Source: Bacilli bacterium (GTDB lineage Bacteria; Bacillota_I; Bacilli_A; RFN20; UBA1709). From it: a stretch of DNA of 16,908 nucleotides. Where the stretch lies: assembly GCA_028694305.1 (NCBI GenBank), contig JAQUTO010000007.1, positions 1 through 16,908 of the forward strand, written 5' to 3'. Every line of letters starts with the position of its first letter. Position 1 is the stretch's first letter. The notes beneath the pieces are model-generated. The model saw only the letters and a list, made by a program, of their open reading frames with translations, searched no databases and was not told where the DNA came from. A program made the position numbers and the translations under genes. Shown here in pieces: positions 6,951 through 13,173 of this stretch.

Positions 6951-8318
6951 ATGCGACAATTTACTGATTTTTCGTTGAAACCTGAAATAATCGATACTTT
7001 ATATGCCTTACATTTTAAAGATCCAACTTCCATTCAGAGCGATGTTATCCCTCTTGCCTTAAAAGGGTATGATATTATTGGTCGTTCTGAGACTGGTTCA
7101 GGTAAAACTCACGCTTTTTTGATACCAATTATTAATAACATAGATTTAGAGGAGAATAAAGTTCAAACTATTATTATGGCTCCAACTAGAGAATTAGCTG
7201 TTCAACTCTATAATATGGCTGCTATTTTCACCAAAAAGATGCCTAAACTTAAGTTACGCTTAATGTCGGGTGGTCTTGATCGAGTAAAAATGATTGAAAA
7301 GGCTGAAAATGTACCTCATATTATTATTGGAACTCCAGGTAGAATTAAAGATATTGCTTTTGAAAGAGGCATTTTGAATATTACAACCGCTAAAACAATT
7401 GTTATTGACGAAGCTGATATGACCTTAGAGAGTGGTTTTTTGGATGAAGTTGAATTTATCTTAAATAAAATGAATGTTAGGGCACAAATAATGGCTTTTA
7501 GTGCTACTTTGCCTCCACATCTAATTGCTGATTTATCATCTTTTATGCATAATCCTAAAATCATTGACCGTAGTCCTAAACAAAAGACTTCTGCTAATGT
7601 TACTCATGTAGCATATCCAACTAGAAACCATGATAAAAAAGAGGTTTTATGGCAGTTAATGTCTAACATTAACCCATATTTATGTATTATTTTTGCTTCT
7701 AGAAAAGAGACAGTCAATGAAATCTATGAGTTCTTAAAACAAAAAGATAAGAATATCGGTATTATTCATGCTGACTTAGATGCAACAACCCGTCGGGTTA
7801 ATATGAAACGTATTCAAAATAATGAGTTTAGATACATTGTTGCTAGTGATATTGCAGCTCGTGGTATTGATATTGATGGCGTTAGCGACATTATTAACTA
7901 CGATTTGCCTTATGAACAAGAATTCTATTTTCATCGTTGTGGTCGTTGTGGCCGTGGCAAATATGATGGAACTGCGTACACTTTATATGACAAGGATGAA
8001 CTGCAATATTTGGAGCGTTTAGCTCGTTTAGGTGTTGATTTTGAGCATCGAGAGTTCCAAAATGGGGTTTTAGTTAACTTAAAACCACTTTTTACCAAAC
8101 CTAAAAAGCGGAAAAAAGTCGAACCTGGTCAAAAGGAAATAACTAAGATTGTTAATCAATCAAAAGTTGGTAAAGTGAAGCCAGGTTATAAGAAAAAGAG
8201 AGACAAAGAAATCCATAAAGTGCGTCAAAAATATAAACAAGAGATGATTAAAAAGGACATTCGGCGTCAATTAAGGCTGAAAGCTAGACAAGAAGCGGGA
8301 GGAAATGACCATGAGTAA
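6951..8318 (+). CDS. cshB: DEAD-box ATP-dependent RNA helicase, CshB-like
   Basis: Unwinds or remodels RNA using ATP; CshB-type helicases act in cold adaptation, ribosome assembly and RNA decay. The 455-residue product shows all core motifs: Q motif (F22 ... Q29), I (SETGSGKT, 46-53), Ia (PTREL, 78-82), Ib (TPGR, 128-131), II (DEAD, 153-156), III (SAT, 184-186), IV (IIFASRK), V (RGIDIDG, 304-310) and VI (HRCGRCGRG, 328-336). The C-terminal ~80 residues are very basic, with VKPGYKKK, a tail typical of the CshB branch, and likely bind RNA. Motif VI has Cys at both variable positions where Thr is common at the second. As in Bacillus (yqfR-yqfS) it precedes nfo, overlapping it by 8 nt. The start at 6951 follows TAGGAGGG and a strong promoter. 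Confidence 0.9.
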   Translation: MRQFTDFSLKPEIIDTLYALHFKDPTSIQSDVIPLALKGYDIIGRSETGSGKTHAFLIPIINNIDLEENKVQTIIMAPTRELAVQLYNMAAIFTKKMPKLKLRLMSGGLDRVKMIEKAENVPHIIIGTPGRIKDIAFERGILNITTAKTIVIDEADMTLESGFLDEVEFILNKMNVRAQIMAFSATLPPHLIADLSSFMHNPKIIDRSPKQKTSANVTHVAYPTRNHDKKEVLWQLMSNINPYLCIIFASRKETVNEIYEFLKQKDKNIGIIHADLDATTRRVNMKRIQNNEFRYIVASDIAARGIDIDGVSDIINYDLPYEQEFYFHRCGRCGRGKYDGTAYTLYDKDELQYLERLARLGVDFEHREFQNGVLVNLKPLFTKPKKRKKVEPGQKEITKIVNQSKVGKVKPGYKKKRDKEIHKVRQKYKQEMIKKDIRRQLRLKARQEAGGNDHE

Positions 8319-9201
8319 ACTGATTATTGGTTCCCACATTAATGTTAGTGAACCAGATATGCTACTTGGCGCTGTTAAAACCGCTTTAAGTTATGGCGAG
8401 AATACTTTCATGTTTTATACTGGGGCACCACAAAACACTTTAAGAAAACCGATTTCTCAATTTAAAGTTAAAGAGGCTAGAGCATTAATGGCTGAAAATG
8501 GCATTGATATTAATAATGTTGTAGTTCATGCTCCATATATCATCAACTTGGCTAACGTTAAAGATGAAAGGAAATTTCCTGTTACATTCTTACAAGATGA
8601 AATTAAAAGAGTAGCAGAGATTGGTTGTAAATACTTAGTTTTTCATCCCGGAAGCCATGTTGGTAAAGGGGTTGAAGTTGGTTTAAAAGAAGAAGTAGAT
8701 AATTTAAACTTAGCCCTCGCTAACGATAATTCTAAGGTAATGATTTTAATTGAAACTATGTCTGGTAAAGGCAATGAATTAGGTAGAAACATCACGGAAA
8801 TCAAGTATTTGCTTGATAATGTGGCTAAAAAAGACCGTTTTGGAGTCTGTTTAGATACATGCCATATTTGTGATTCTGGGATAGAGGCTAAAGATTTTGA
8901 TCAATATCTAGTTGATTTTGATACCCAGATAGGTCTTGATAAAGTCCATGTAATCCATATCAATGATTCCATGAATCCTTGTGGTAGTCATAAAGACCGT
9001 CATGAAAATATTGGGTTTGGAACATTAGGCTTTGATAACTTAATTAATATTATTTATAATCCACGCTTAGATGGAGTGATAAAGATATTAGAAACCCCTT
9101 ATGTTAATGGTGTTGCACCATATAAAAAAGAAATTGAAATGATTCGCAATAAGAAGTTTAATCCTAATCTAAAAGAAGAGTTAAAGGCCGAAGCGCTTTA
9201 A
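8311..9201 (+). CDS. nfo: Endonuclease IV (AP endonuclease)
   Basis: Cuts DNA at abasic sites and cleans 3' blocked ends in base excision repair, using a three-zinc centre in a TIM barrel. The 296-residue product has every metal ligand, nearly at the E. coli numbers: H73, H112, E148, D182, H185, H216, D229, H231 and E261. Family signatures include LVFHPGSHVG, IETMSGKG, CLDTCHI and the KDRHENIGFG loop. I chose ATG 8311 because GGGAGG (8297-8302) is 8 nt upstream; the ATG at 8305 is only 2 nt from it. It overlaps the end of cshB (ATGAGTAA), implying coupled translation. The last eight codons, a tail beyond the barrel, double as the left arm and loop of the downstream terminator. Confidence 0.96.
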   Translation: MSKLIIGSHINVSEPDMLLGAVKTALSYGENTFMFYTGAPQNTLRKPISQFKVKEARALMAENGIDINNVVVHAPYIINLANVKDERKFPVTFLQDEIKRVAEIGCKYLVFHPGSHVGKGVEVGLKEEVDNLNLALANDNSKVMILIETMSGKGNELGRNITEIKYLLDNVAKKDRFGVCLDTCHICDSGIEAKDFDQYLVDFDTQIGLDKVHVIHINDSMNPCGSHKDRHENIGFGTLGFDNLINIIYNPRLDGVIKILETPYVNGVAPYKKEIEMIRNKKFNPNLKEELKAEAL

Positions 9202-9212
9202 CTCTTTTCTTT
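9176..9212. terminator. Bidirectional intrinsic terminator shared by nfo and ispG
   Basis: AAGAGTTAAAG (9176-9186) and CTTTAACTCTT (9196-9206) form a perfect 11-bp stem with a 9-nt loop. T-runs follow on both strands (TTTTCTTT on plus, CTTCTTTT on minus). The left arm lies inside the nfo coding region and the nfo TAA (9199-9201) is in the right arm, so the hairpin serves both convergent genes. Confidence 0.85.
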
Positions 9213-10236
9213 ATAATTCCTGGATTTTATTAAGTAAGACTTGGCTTATTTCTTGACTTGAATAAGTTCCAACCACTTTTCCTTTAATGAAGAGTACAAA
9301 GTTATTCTTTCCACCGGCAATTCCAATATCGGCAGCCTTTGCTTCTCCTGGGCCATTGACAGGACAGCCCATAATAGCAACAGTCAGACCTTTTTTAATT
9401 TTACTTAGTTCTGGTTTTAATTTATCAACTATTTCTAATACATTGACTTGGCTTCGTCCACAAGTTGGACAGGAAATAATTCTAATTGAGTCTTTTAAAA
9501 GACCCAAATCACTTAATAGTTCCTTGCAAGCAGAAATCTCTTGTAATGGATCTCCCGTAATTGAAATACGAATAGTATTTCCTAGCCCCTTATTAAGCAA
9601 TGGTCCTAGTGCAAGGGTAGAACGGATTAAACTACTACTAATATCTCCAGCTTCGGTTAGTCCTAAATGTAGGGGATAATCAAAGCGTTTAGCCGCTAAT
9701 TCATTGACTTTAATTGTAGTTTTAATATCAGATGATTTAAAGGAAAGAACTAAATCATTAAAATGTAGTTTCTTAGCCAGCTTAAGATAGTTTTCAGCAC
9801 TATCTAATAAAGCCTTAACTGTCGGATTAGTAAAAGAACCAGTATTTAGTCCAATTCGAATAGCACACTTCTGCTTTTTAGCGCATAAGATGACTTTTTC
9901 AAAATTAGAAATATCGCCTAAATTTCCGGGATTTACTCTAACTGCTGCAACTCCGCTTTCAATTGCCTTTAGCGCTAAAGTATAGTCAAAATGAATGTCA
10001 GCAACTACTGGCATTTTTGTGCTTTTTATGATGGAATGTAAAGCCTTAATATCGGCATCATCAACAATACTAACTCGAATGATCTCACAACCAGCGAGTT
10101 CTAAGTCTTTGATTTGCTGAAGTAGGAGTTTCAAGTTACTAGTTTTGTAAGTGCACATACTTTGAATAAAGATGTGTTCATTACCACCGATGATTAGATT
10201 ACCAACCTTAACTTTTCTTGTTTCATTTCTTTTCAT
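9211..10236 (-). CDS. ispG: 4-hydroxy-3-methylbut-2-en-1-yl diphosphate synthase (IspG/GcpE)
   Basis: Converts methylerythritol cyclodiphosphate to HMBPP, the step just before IspH, using a 4Fe-4S cluster. The 341-residue product has an N-terminal TIM barrel (IQSM at 24-27, VADIHFDY 78-85, RVNPGN 100-105, RIGLNTGS 127-134) and a C-terminal cluster domain with C256-x2-C259 (SCPTCGR), C291 and E298 (GCPVNGPGEAK), the classic three Cys plus Glu set. It is slightly short for the family but complete. The N-terminus, basic residues followed by VGNLIIGG, matches the usual family start, fixing ATG 10236. No Shine-Dalgarno precedes it, and a TGCTATAAT ends 6 nt upstream, exactly as at ispH, so a leaderless mRNA is predicted. 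It is a single-gene unit, convergent with nfo and divergent from rpmG. Confidence 0.96.
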   Translation of the reverse strand: MKRNETRKVKVGNLIIGGNEHIFIQSMCTYKTSNLKLLLQQIKDLELAGCEIIRVSIVDDADIKALHSIIKSTKMPVVADIHFDYTLALKAIESGVAAVRVNPGNLGDISNFEKVILCAKKQKCAIRIGLNTGSFTNPTVKALLDSAENYLKLAKKLHFNDLVLSFKSSDIKTTIKVNELAAKRFDYPLHLGLTEAGDISSSLIRSTLALGPLLNKGLGNTIRISITGDPLQEISACKELLSDLGLLKDSIRIISCPTCGRSQVNVLEIVDKLKPELSKIKKGLTVAIMGCPVNGPGEAKAADIGIAGGKNNFVLFIKGKVVGTYSSQEISQVLLNKIQEL

Positions 10237-10242
10237 GGCTTA

Positions 10243-10271
10243 ATTATAGCAAAATAGATAAGATTTTTCAC
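10243..10271 (-). promoter_or_regulatory. ispG promoter with extended -10, predicted leaderless
   Basis: On the minus strand TGC-TATAAT (hexamer 10248 down to 10243) is 6 nt from the ispG ATG, the same layout as ispH. A 4/6 -35 (GTGAAA, 10271 down to 10266) lies 17 nt upstream. A small palindrome, ACTCT-N5-AGAGT (10270-10284), touches the -35. Confidence 0.65.
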
Positions 10272-10288
10272 TCTTTTGTAGAGTTTCA

Positions 10289-10355
10289 TAGTATTTGTTA
10301 AAATACTAGCATTTTTTATAGACATATGCTACAATACTAGCGGAAAAAGTATTTT
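10289..10355. repeat. Cluster of AGTATTT half-sites between ispG and rpmG
   Basis: TAGTATTT (10289-10296) and AAATACTA (10301-10308) form a perfect 8-bp palindrome around GTTA. A further AATACTA (10333-10339) and AGTATTT (10349-10355) form a second, outward-spaced pair. The 9-mer AATACTAGC occurs twice, 31 bp apart (10302 and 10333), about three helical turns. The sites flank and overlap the rpmG -10 region, so an operator is plausible. Confidence 0.45.
10327..10335 (+). promoter_or_regulatory. Probable rpmG promoter (extended -10)
   Basis: TGC-TACAAT (TG 10327-10328, hexamer 10330-10335) fits an extended -10 box. No good -35 lies 16-18 nt upstream. The expected start near 10342 gives a leader of about 28 nt. 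An alternative pair, TTGTTA (10295-10300) with TATAGA (10317-10322), is weaker. Confidence 0.5.
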
Positions 10356-10369
10356 CGGGGGTGTTTGAT

Positions 10370-10519
10370 ATGCGCGATTATATCATCTACAAATGTACAG
10401 TATGTGGTGAAGAGAACTACATCGGTACCAAGAACAAGAGACTTCATCCTGATCGGGTCGAAGTCAAGAAGTATTGCCCAAAGTGCAATAAGAAAACTGT
10501 TCACAAAGAAAAGAAATAA
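10370..10519 (+). CDS. rpmG: 50S ribosomal protein L33, zinc-binding (four-cysteine) form
   Basis: A small protein of the large ribosomal subunit. The 49-residue product starts MRDYIIYKCTVCGEENY and carries C9-x2-C12 and C36-x2-C39, the zinc ribbon of the C+ form of L33. It also has the conserved Asn-Lys/Arg-x-x-Pro-x-Arg-x-x-x-x-Lys-Tyr-Cys pattern leading to the second cysteine pair. The length (49-50) is normal. ATG 10370 follows a G-rich Shine-Dalgarno-like GGGGGTG by 6 nt. The stop lies in the left arm of its terminator. Because it needs zinc, some bacteria keep a zinc-free paralogue for starvation; whether this genome does cannot be seen here. It stands divergent from ispG, with candidate operator sites in the spacer. 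Confidence 0.95.
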   Translation: MRDYIIYKCTVCGEENYIGTKNKRLHPDRVEVKKYCPKCNKKTVHKEKK

Positions 10520-10540
10520 ACCTGCACAAGGTTTATTTTA
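10514..10540 (+). terminator. Intrinsic terminator after rpmG
   Basis: AAATAAACCT (10514-10523) and AGGTTTATTT (10529-10538) make a perfect 10-bp stem with a 5-nt loop (GCACA), followed by TATTATTATT. The rpmG TAA sits in the left arm. With only three G/C-containing pairs it may be leaky and feed the gene 37 bases after the rpmG stop. Confidence 0.7.
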
Positions 10541-10555
10541 TTATTAGGAGGATTT

Positions 10556-11185
10556 ATGAAGGACGTTCATTTAATTGTTAATGGCATGGTTCAAGGCAAT
10601 TGTTGGATAGTTGGTGAGAATCAAGAGTGTTATATTATTGATCCGGGTGATGAAGCCAATAAAATCATTTCTTGGGTTGAACGCCATTATGCCAAAGTAA
10701 AAGCCATTTTGTTAACTCATGGTCACTTTGACCATTGTGGGGCAGTCGATGAAGTTGCAGAAGCATTTAAATGCCCTGTTTATATTGATTTTCAAGATTT
10801 AGTCTATATTGGAACTCCAACAAAAAAAGCTAGTGAAGCTTTGTTTGGGGTCGATTTAGTTTTGAAAACACCATTAAAGAGTTTGGCTGACTTTAAGGAT
10901 GATAACATCACCGTTCTAAAAACTCCAGGACATACGCCAGGCAGTGTTACTTTTTTATTCAAGGATATAAAAGCGGCTTTTACTGGAGATTGTCTCTTCA
11001 AGTATTCGATTGGAAGAACTGATTTACCCGGTGGGGATTATAACGAAATGTTAGCATCGCTTAAATTCTTAGCTTCCTTACCAGATGATTATATGATTTA
11101 TCCGGGACATGAACCGGCCGGGTCTATGAAAGAGATTGCTTATGGACTTAACCCTTACATTTCGGCTTATCATAAGCACCATTAG
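10556..11185 (+). CDS. Metallo-beta-lactamase-fold hydrolase (YqgX/glyoxalase II-like)
   Basis: A cytosolic two-metal hydrolase of the glyoxalase II/YqgX group, likely acting on a thioester or similar small substrate; the substrate is unknown. The 209-residue product has the H-x-H-x-D-H motif THGHFDH with H55, H57, D59 and H60, then H126 (PGHTPGS), D145 (FTGDCLF) and H185 (YPGHEP), the full set of metal ligands. GRTDLPGGD (153-161) is typical of this subgroup. It lacks the long C-terminal substrate domain of true glyoxalase II. AGGAGG (10546-10551) precedes ATG 10556. It sits 36 nt after rpmG behind a probable terminator, and 65 nt before efp, with no obvious terminator of its own. Confidence 0.9.
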   Translation: MKDVHLIVNGMVQGNCWIVGENQECYIIDPGDEANKIISWVERHYAKVKAILLTHGHFDHCGAVDEVAEAFKCPVYIDFQDLVYIGTPTKKASEALFGVDLVLKTPLKSLADFKDDNITVLKTPGHTPGSVTFLFKDIKAAFTGDCLFKYSIGRTDLPGGDYNEMLASLKFLASLPDDYMIYPGHEPAGSMKEIAYGLNPYISAYHKHH

Positions 11186-11250
11186 AACGATTTTTATTTA
11201 TTATTAACCTATTATTTGTTATTATATATAGGACAAAAGGAGTGATAGCA

Positions 11251-11808
11251 ATGATTCAAGTAGGAGATTTAAAACCAGGGACAACGTTTGAATATGAAAA
11301 AGATATCTATTCAGTCTTAGATATTCAACATAACAAAACTGCCATGAGAGGTATGATTATTAAGTGTAAAGTTAAAAACTTACGCAATGGTGTCATTAAA
11401 GAAATGACTTTCGGCGGTGGCGATAAAGTTGATGAAGCAAGATTAAATAAAAAACCATTTCAATATTTATATGCCGATGGTGACTCATTAGTCTTTATGG
11501 ATTTAGAGACATATGACCAAATCAATATTCCTAAGGAACGTTTAACTTGGGAATTAAACTTTTTAGTCGAGAACCAAGAAGTTGAAATCACCTCATATGA
11601 AGGTGAATTATTAGGTATTGCATTACCAGTTAAAGTCAAACTCAAGGTGGTTAAGACCGACCCAGGAGTAAGAGGCGATACATCTAAACAAGCATTAAAA
11701 GATGCTGAATTAGAGACTGGTTACAAGGTTAAAGTTCCACTTTTCATCAATGAAGGAGAAACTTTAATTATTAGAACCGATAACGGCGAATACGATTCAA
11801 GAGCATAA
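11251..11808 (+). CDS. efp: Translation elongation factor P, atypical loop tip
   Basis: Relieves ribosomes stalled at polyproline stretches by entering the E site and reaching the peptidyl-transferase centre. The 185-residue product has the three-domain EF-P length, with KVKNLRNG (about 40-47) in domain I, TSYEGELLGIALP in domain II and the C-terminal DPGVRGDTS ... GYKVKVPLFINEGE ... RTDNGEY signature. The functional loop, about residues 27-36, reads HNKTAMRGMI; Bacillus subtilis has HVKPGKGAAF, so the normally modified position 32 is Met, followed by Arg33. The start is ATG 11251, 7 nt after AAGGAGT; an in-frame GTG at 11242 is inside the Shine-Dalgarno. asp23 follows 16 nt downstream. Any promoter in the AT-rich 65-base gap upstream is too weak to call. 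Confidence 0.95.
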   Translation: MIQVGDLKPGTTFEYEKDIYSVLDIQHNKTAMRGMIIKCKVKNLRNGVIKEMTFGGGDKVDEARLNKKPFQYLYADGDSLVFMDLETYDQINIPKERLTWELNFLVENQEVEITSYEGELLGIALPVKVKLKVVKTDPGVRGDTSKQALKDAELETGYKVKVPLFINEGETLIIRTDNGEYDSRA

Positions 11809-11824
11809 CGAAAGGAGCGACAAC

Positions 11825-12172
11825 ATGGCTAATAAGTATAAATACCATATGATTAATAACTTCACCACCAATGGTGATTTAGGTATTTCTACCAAGGCTA
11901 TTGAGGGAATTGTTAAAACTGCAGTTTCCGAGATTGAAGGGGTAGCATTCCCTGAAAGTCACTACGTCTTTTTCCAAAAAGATGCAGTTTCATGTCGCTT
12001 TAATCCTTTAGGTGATTTAACAATCAATATCAATATCTTAGTCAAATATGGCTATAATGTTGAGGAAGTTTGTCAATATGTTCAAGAAAAGGTGGAAAGG
12101 GTTGTCTTATTCACAACCGAAATTAAACCCAAGAAGATTCATATTAAAGTTGATCGAGTTTCTAAAGATTAA
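11825..12172 (+). CDS. Asp23/Gls24 (YqhY-like) family protein
   Basis: The 115-residue product fits the small Asp23/Gls24/YqhY family: an N-terminal lead-in, LGISTKAIEGIVKTAVSEIEGV (about 19-40), a central beta stretch (DLTININILVKYG), and VCQYVQEKVERV near the end. Members are envelope-stress or growth-related proteins; YqhY is linked to fatty-acid synthesis control in Bacillus, where it sits by accBC and nusB. Here accBC are absent, but the efp-asp23-nusB order remains, interrupted by one opposite-strand gene. AAAGGAG precedes ATG 11825, and the 16-nt gap to efp suggests one transcript ending at the hairpin just after the stop. The molecular function is not known. Confidence 0.88.
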   Translation: MANKYKYHMINNFTTNGDLGISTKAIEGIVKTAVSEIEGVAFPESHYVFFQKDAVSCRFNPLGDLTININILVKYGYNVEEVCQYVQEKVERVVLFTTEIKPKKIHIKVDRVSKD

Positions 12173-12200
12173 AAAAGAGAGCAGTTGCTCTCTTTTATTT
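12173..12200. terminator. Bidirectional intrinsic terminator shared by asp23 and the membrane protein gene
   Basis: AAAAGAGAGC (12173-12182) and GCTCTCTTTT (12187-12196) form a perfect 10-bp stem with an AGTT loop. TTTTATTTT follows on plus, and the A-run at 12171-12176 gives TTTTTT on minus. It serves both convergent genes and is the clearest terminator in the window. Confidence 0.9.
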
Positions 12201-12670
12201 TATAGTTTCCAGAATTTTCTTTTACCACCGATAGTCTTATGGGTTTTAGCATCTTCTTCATAAGCTGGTGTTTTTGCGATTAATAAGTAACGATAAGCAG
12301 TAGGGTCAAGTAAGGCTTGTTTATATTTCTTGCGATCTCTCATATTCAGAATGAAAGCTGCACCACAAGCAACAAACAAAATAAAGGCAAAACCAATTCC
12401 ATAAAACATTGGTTCGTAGTTTTCACTACCGCTAGATAAAGTCCAAATGAAAAGAATACCTAAGCCAATTGCAAAAATTAAGCCTACAGAAGTGGCAATT
12501 AGGGTACCTTTATTACTTTTAAGTCGATCTTGAAATATTTCTTCTAGTGCTGCAGCATCGGTTGGAATTTCATCCTCTTTACCATCGTGCTCGCTGTAGT
12601 CATATTCAACTTTTTTTTCTTCTTCTTGTTCTTTGTTTTCCTTTGGATTATTTTCCATTTTTTGCTCCAT
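12200..12670 (-). CDS. Hypothetical two-helix membrane protein with acidic N-terminus
   Basis: I do not recognise this 156-residue protein. Residues 1-50 are highly charged and mostly acidic (runs of Glu, Asp and Lys), likely disordered. Two hydrophobic helices follow at about 55-78 (GTLIATSVGLIFAIGLGILF) and 87-108 (MFYGIGFAFILFVACGAAFI), joined by a short Gly/Ser/Glu loop. Basic residues (RLKSNK before, RDRKKYK after) predict both ends in the cytoplasm. The C-terminal ~45 residues are basic and end in KRKFWKL. There is no signal peptide or catalytic motif. An ATG at 12658 (residue 5) with GGAG 6 nt upstream is an equally plausible start. It lies between asp23 and nusB on the opposite strand; asp23-type proteins in Staphylococcus have a membrane partner, AmaP, but this is not AmaP by sequence. 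Coding status is supported by its length, membrane pattern, promoter and terminator. Confidence 0.8.
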   Translation of the reverse strand: MEQKMENNPKENKEQEEEKKVEYDYSEHDGKEDEIPTDAAALEEIFQDRLKSNKGTLIATSVGLIFAIGLGILFIWTLSSGSENYEPMFYGIGFAFILFVACGAAFILNMRDRKKYKQALLDPTAYRYLLIAKTPAYEEDAKTHKTIGGKRKFWKL

Positions 12671-12685
12671 TTCTTGCCCAGTGAT

Positions 12686-12691
12686 ATTATA
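12686..12691 (-). promoter_or_regulatory. Probable -10 box for the membrane protein gene
   Basis: On the minus strand TATAAT (12691 down to 12686) is 15 nt upstream of ATG 12670. I find no good -35 at 16-18 nt. The leader would be about 9 nt for ATG 12670 or about 21 nt for ATG 12658, which favours the latter because it leaves room for the GGAG. Confidence 0.45.
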
Positions 12692-12712
12692 CTACATTTA
12701 TTTTATTAGTTG

Positions 12713-12721
12713 TGATAAAAT
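12713..12721 (+). promoter_or_regulatory. Probable extended -10 promoter of the nusB-xseA-xseB-dxs-tlyA operon
   Basis: TG-A-TAAAAT (12713-12721) matches an extended -10 box. The -35 region is poor (TACATT at 17-nt spacing). The start would be near 12728, just before GGAGG (12731-12735) of nusB. Confidence 0.5.
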
Positions 12722-12744
12722 ATCAATGTTGGAGGATTTTTGAT

Positions 12745-13173
12745 ATGGGAAATACAACTGGCCAAGTAAATAGTGAGGTTTCACGCAATAAACTTCATGA
12801 TCAAATAATGACCTGTGTTTATCAATATTTATTCTATAACAAGTTCGAACATGAACCTGATATCGAAGAAATAATGACCAACGTTTTTGTAAAACCTATC
12901 GACCCTTATGCCAGTGAAGTTATTCATGTGGCAGTTCAACATATGAATGAAACTAAAGGTATTATTGAACCTTTATTAAATAAATATAAATTCAACCGAC
13001 TTGATTTAGTGGAACAAGCCATTTTAATCGTGGCTTATACAGAGAATCATTACGCTAAGCAACCAAAAGCAATTGCGATTAATGTGGCGGTAAAACAAGC
13101 CCAAAGCTATGCCGATCCTCAATCTTATAAGTTCATTAATGGAGTATTGGAGAAGATTTGTAAAGATGAATGA
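12745..13173 (+). CDS. nusB: Transcription antitermination/rRNA processing factor NusB
   Basis: NusB pairs with ribosomal protein S10 (NusE) to bind the boxA of rRNA leaders and keep RNA polymerase from terminating early. The 142-residue product is all-helical in appearance and ends with the family's strongest block: RLDLVEQAILIVAYTE (about 86-101), KPKAIAINVAVKQAQSYAD and KFINGVLEKI. ATG 12745 is 9 nt after GGAGG (12731-12735); an in-frame ATG at 12712 lies in the promoter and is rejected. Its stop overlaps the xseA start (ATGAATGA), so the genes are coupled. Heads the five-gene operon seen in Bacillus, although folD (between nusB and xseA there) is missing. Confidence 0.94.
   Translation: MGNTTGQVNSEVSRNKLHDQIMTCVYQYLFYNKFEHEPDIEEIMTNVFVKPIDPYASEVIHVAVQHMNETKGIIEPLLNKYKFNRLDLVEQAILIVAYTENHYAKQPKAIAINVAVKQAQSYADPQSYKFINGVLEKICKDE

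Noticed and set aside
8305..8310. Upstream ATG of nfo at 8305
   Set aside because: It is only 2 nt from the Shine-Dalgarno, while ATG 8311 has normal 8-nt spacing and matches the family N-terminus.
10365..10547. A 60-codon open frame starting at 10365 and overlapping rpmG
   Set aside because: It is out of frame with the clear four-cysteine L33 protein encoded from 10370 to 10519, and its translation has no recognisable pattern.
11186..11250. A promoter for efp in the AT-rich gap (TTATTA ... TATATA)
   Set aside because: The boxes match consensus poorly and AT-rich DNA gives such matches by chance; read-through from the upstream hydrolase gene is equally possible.
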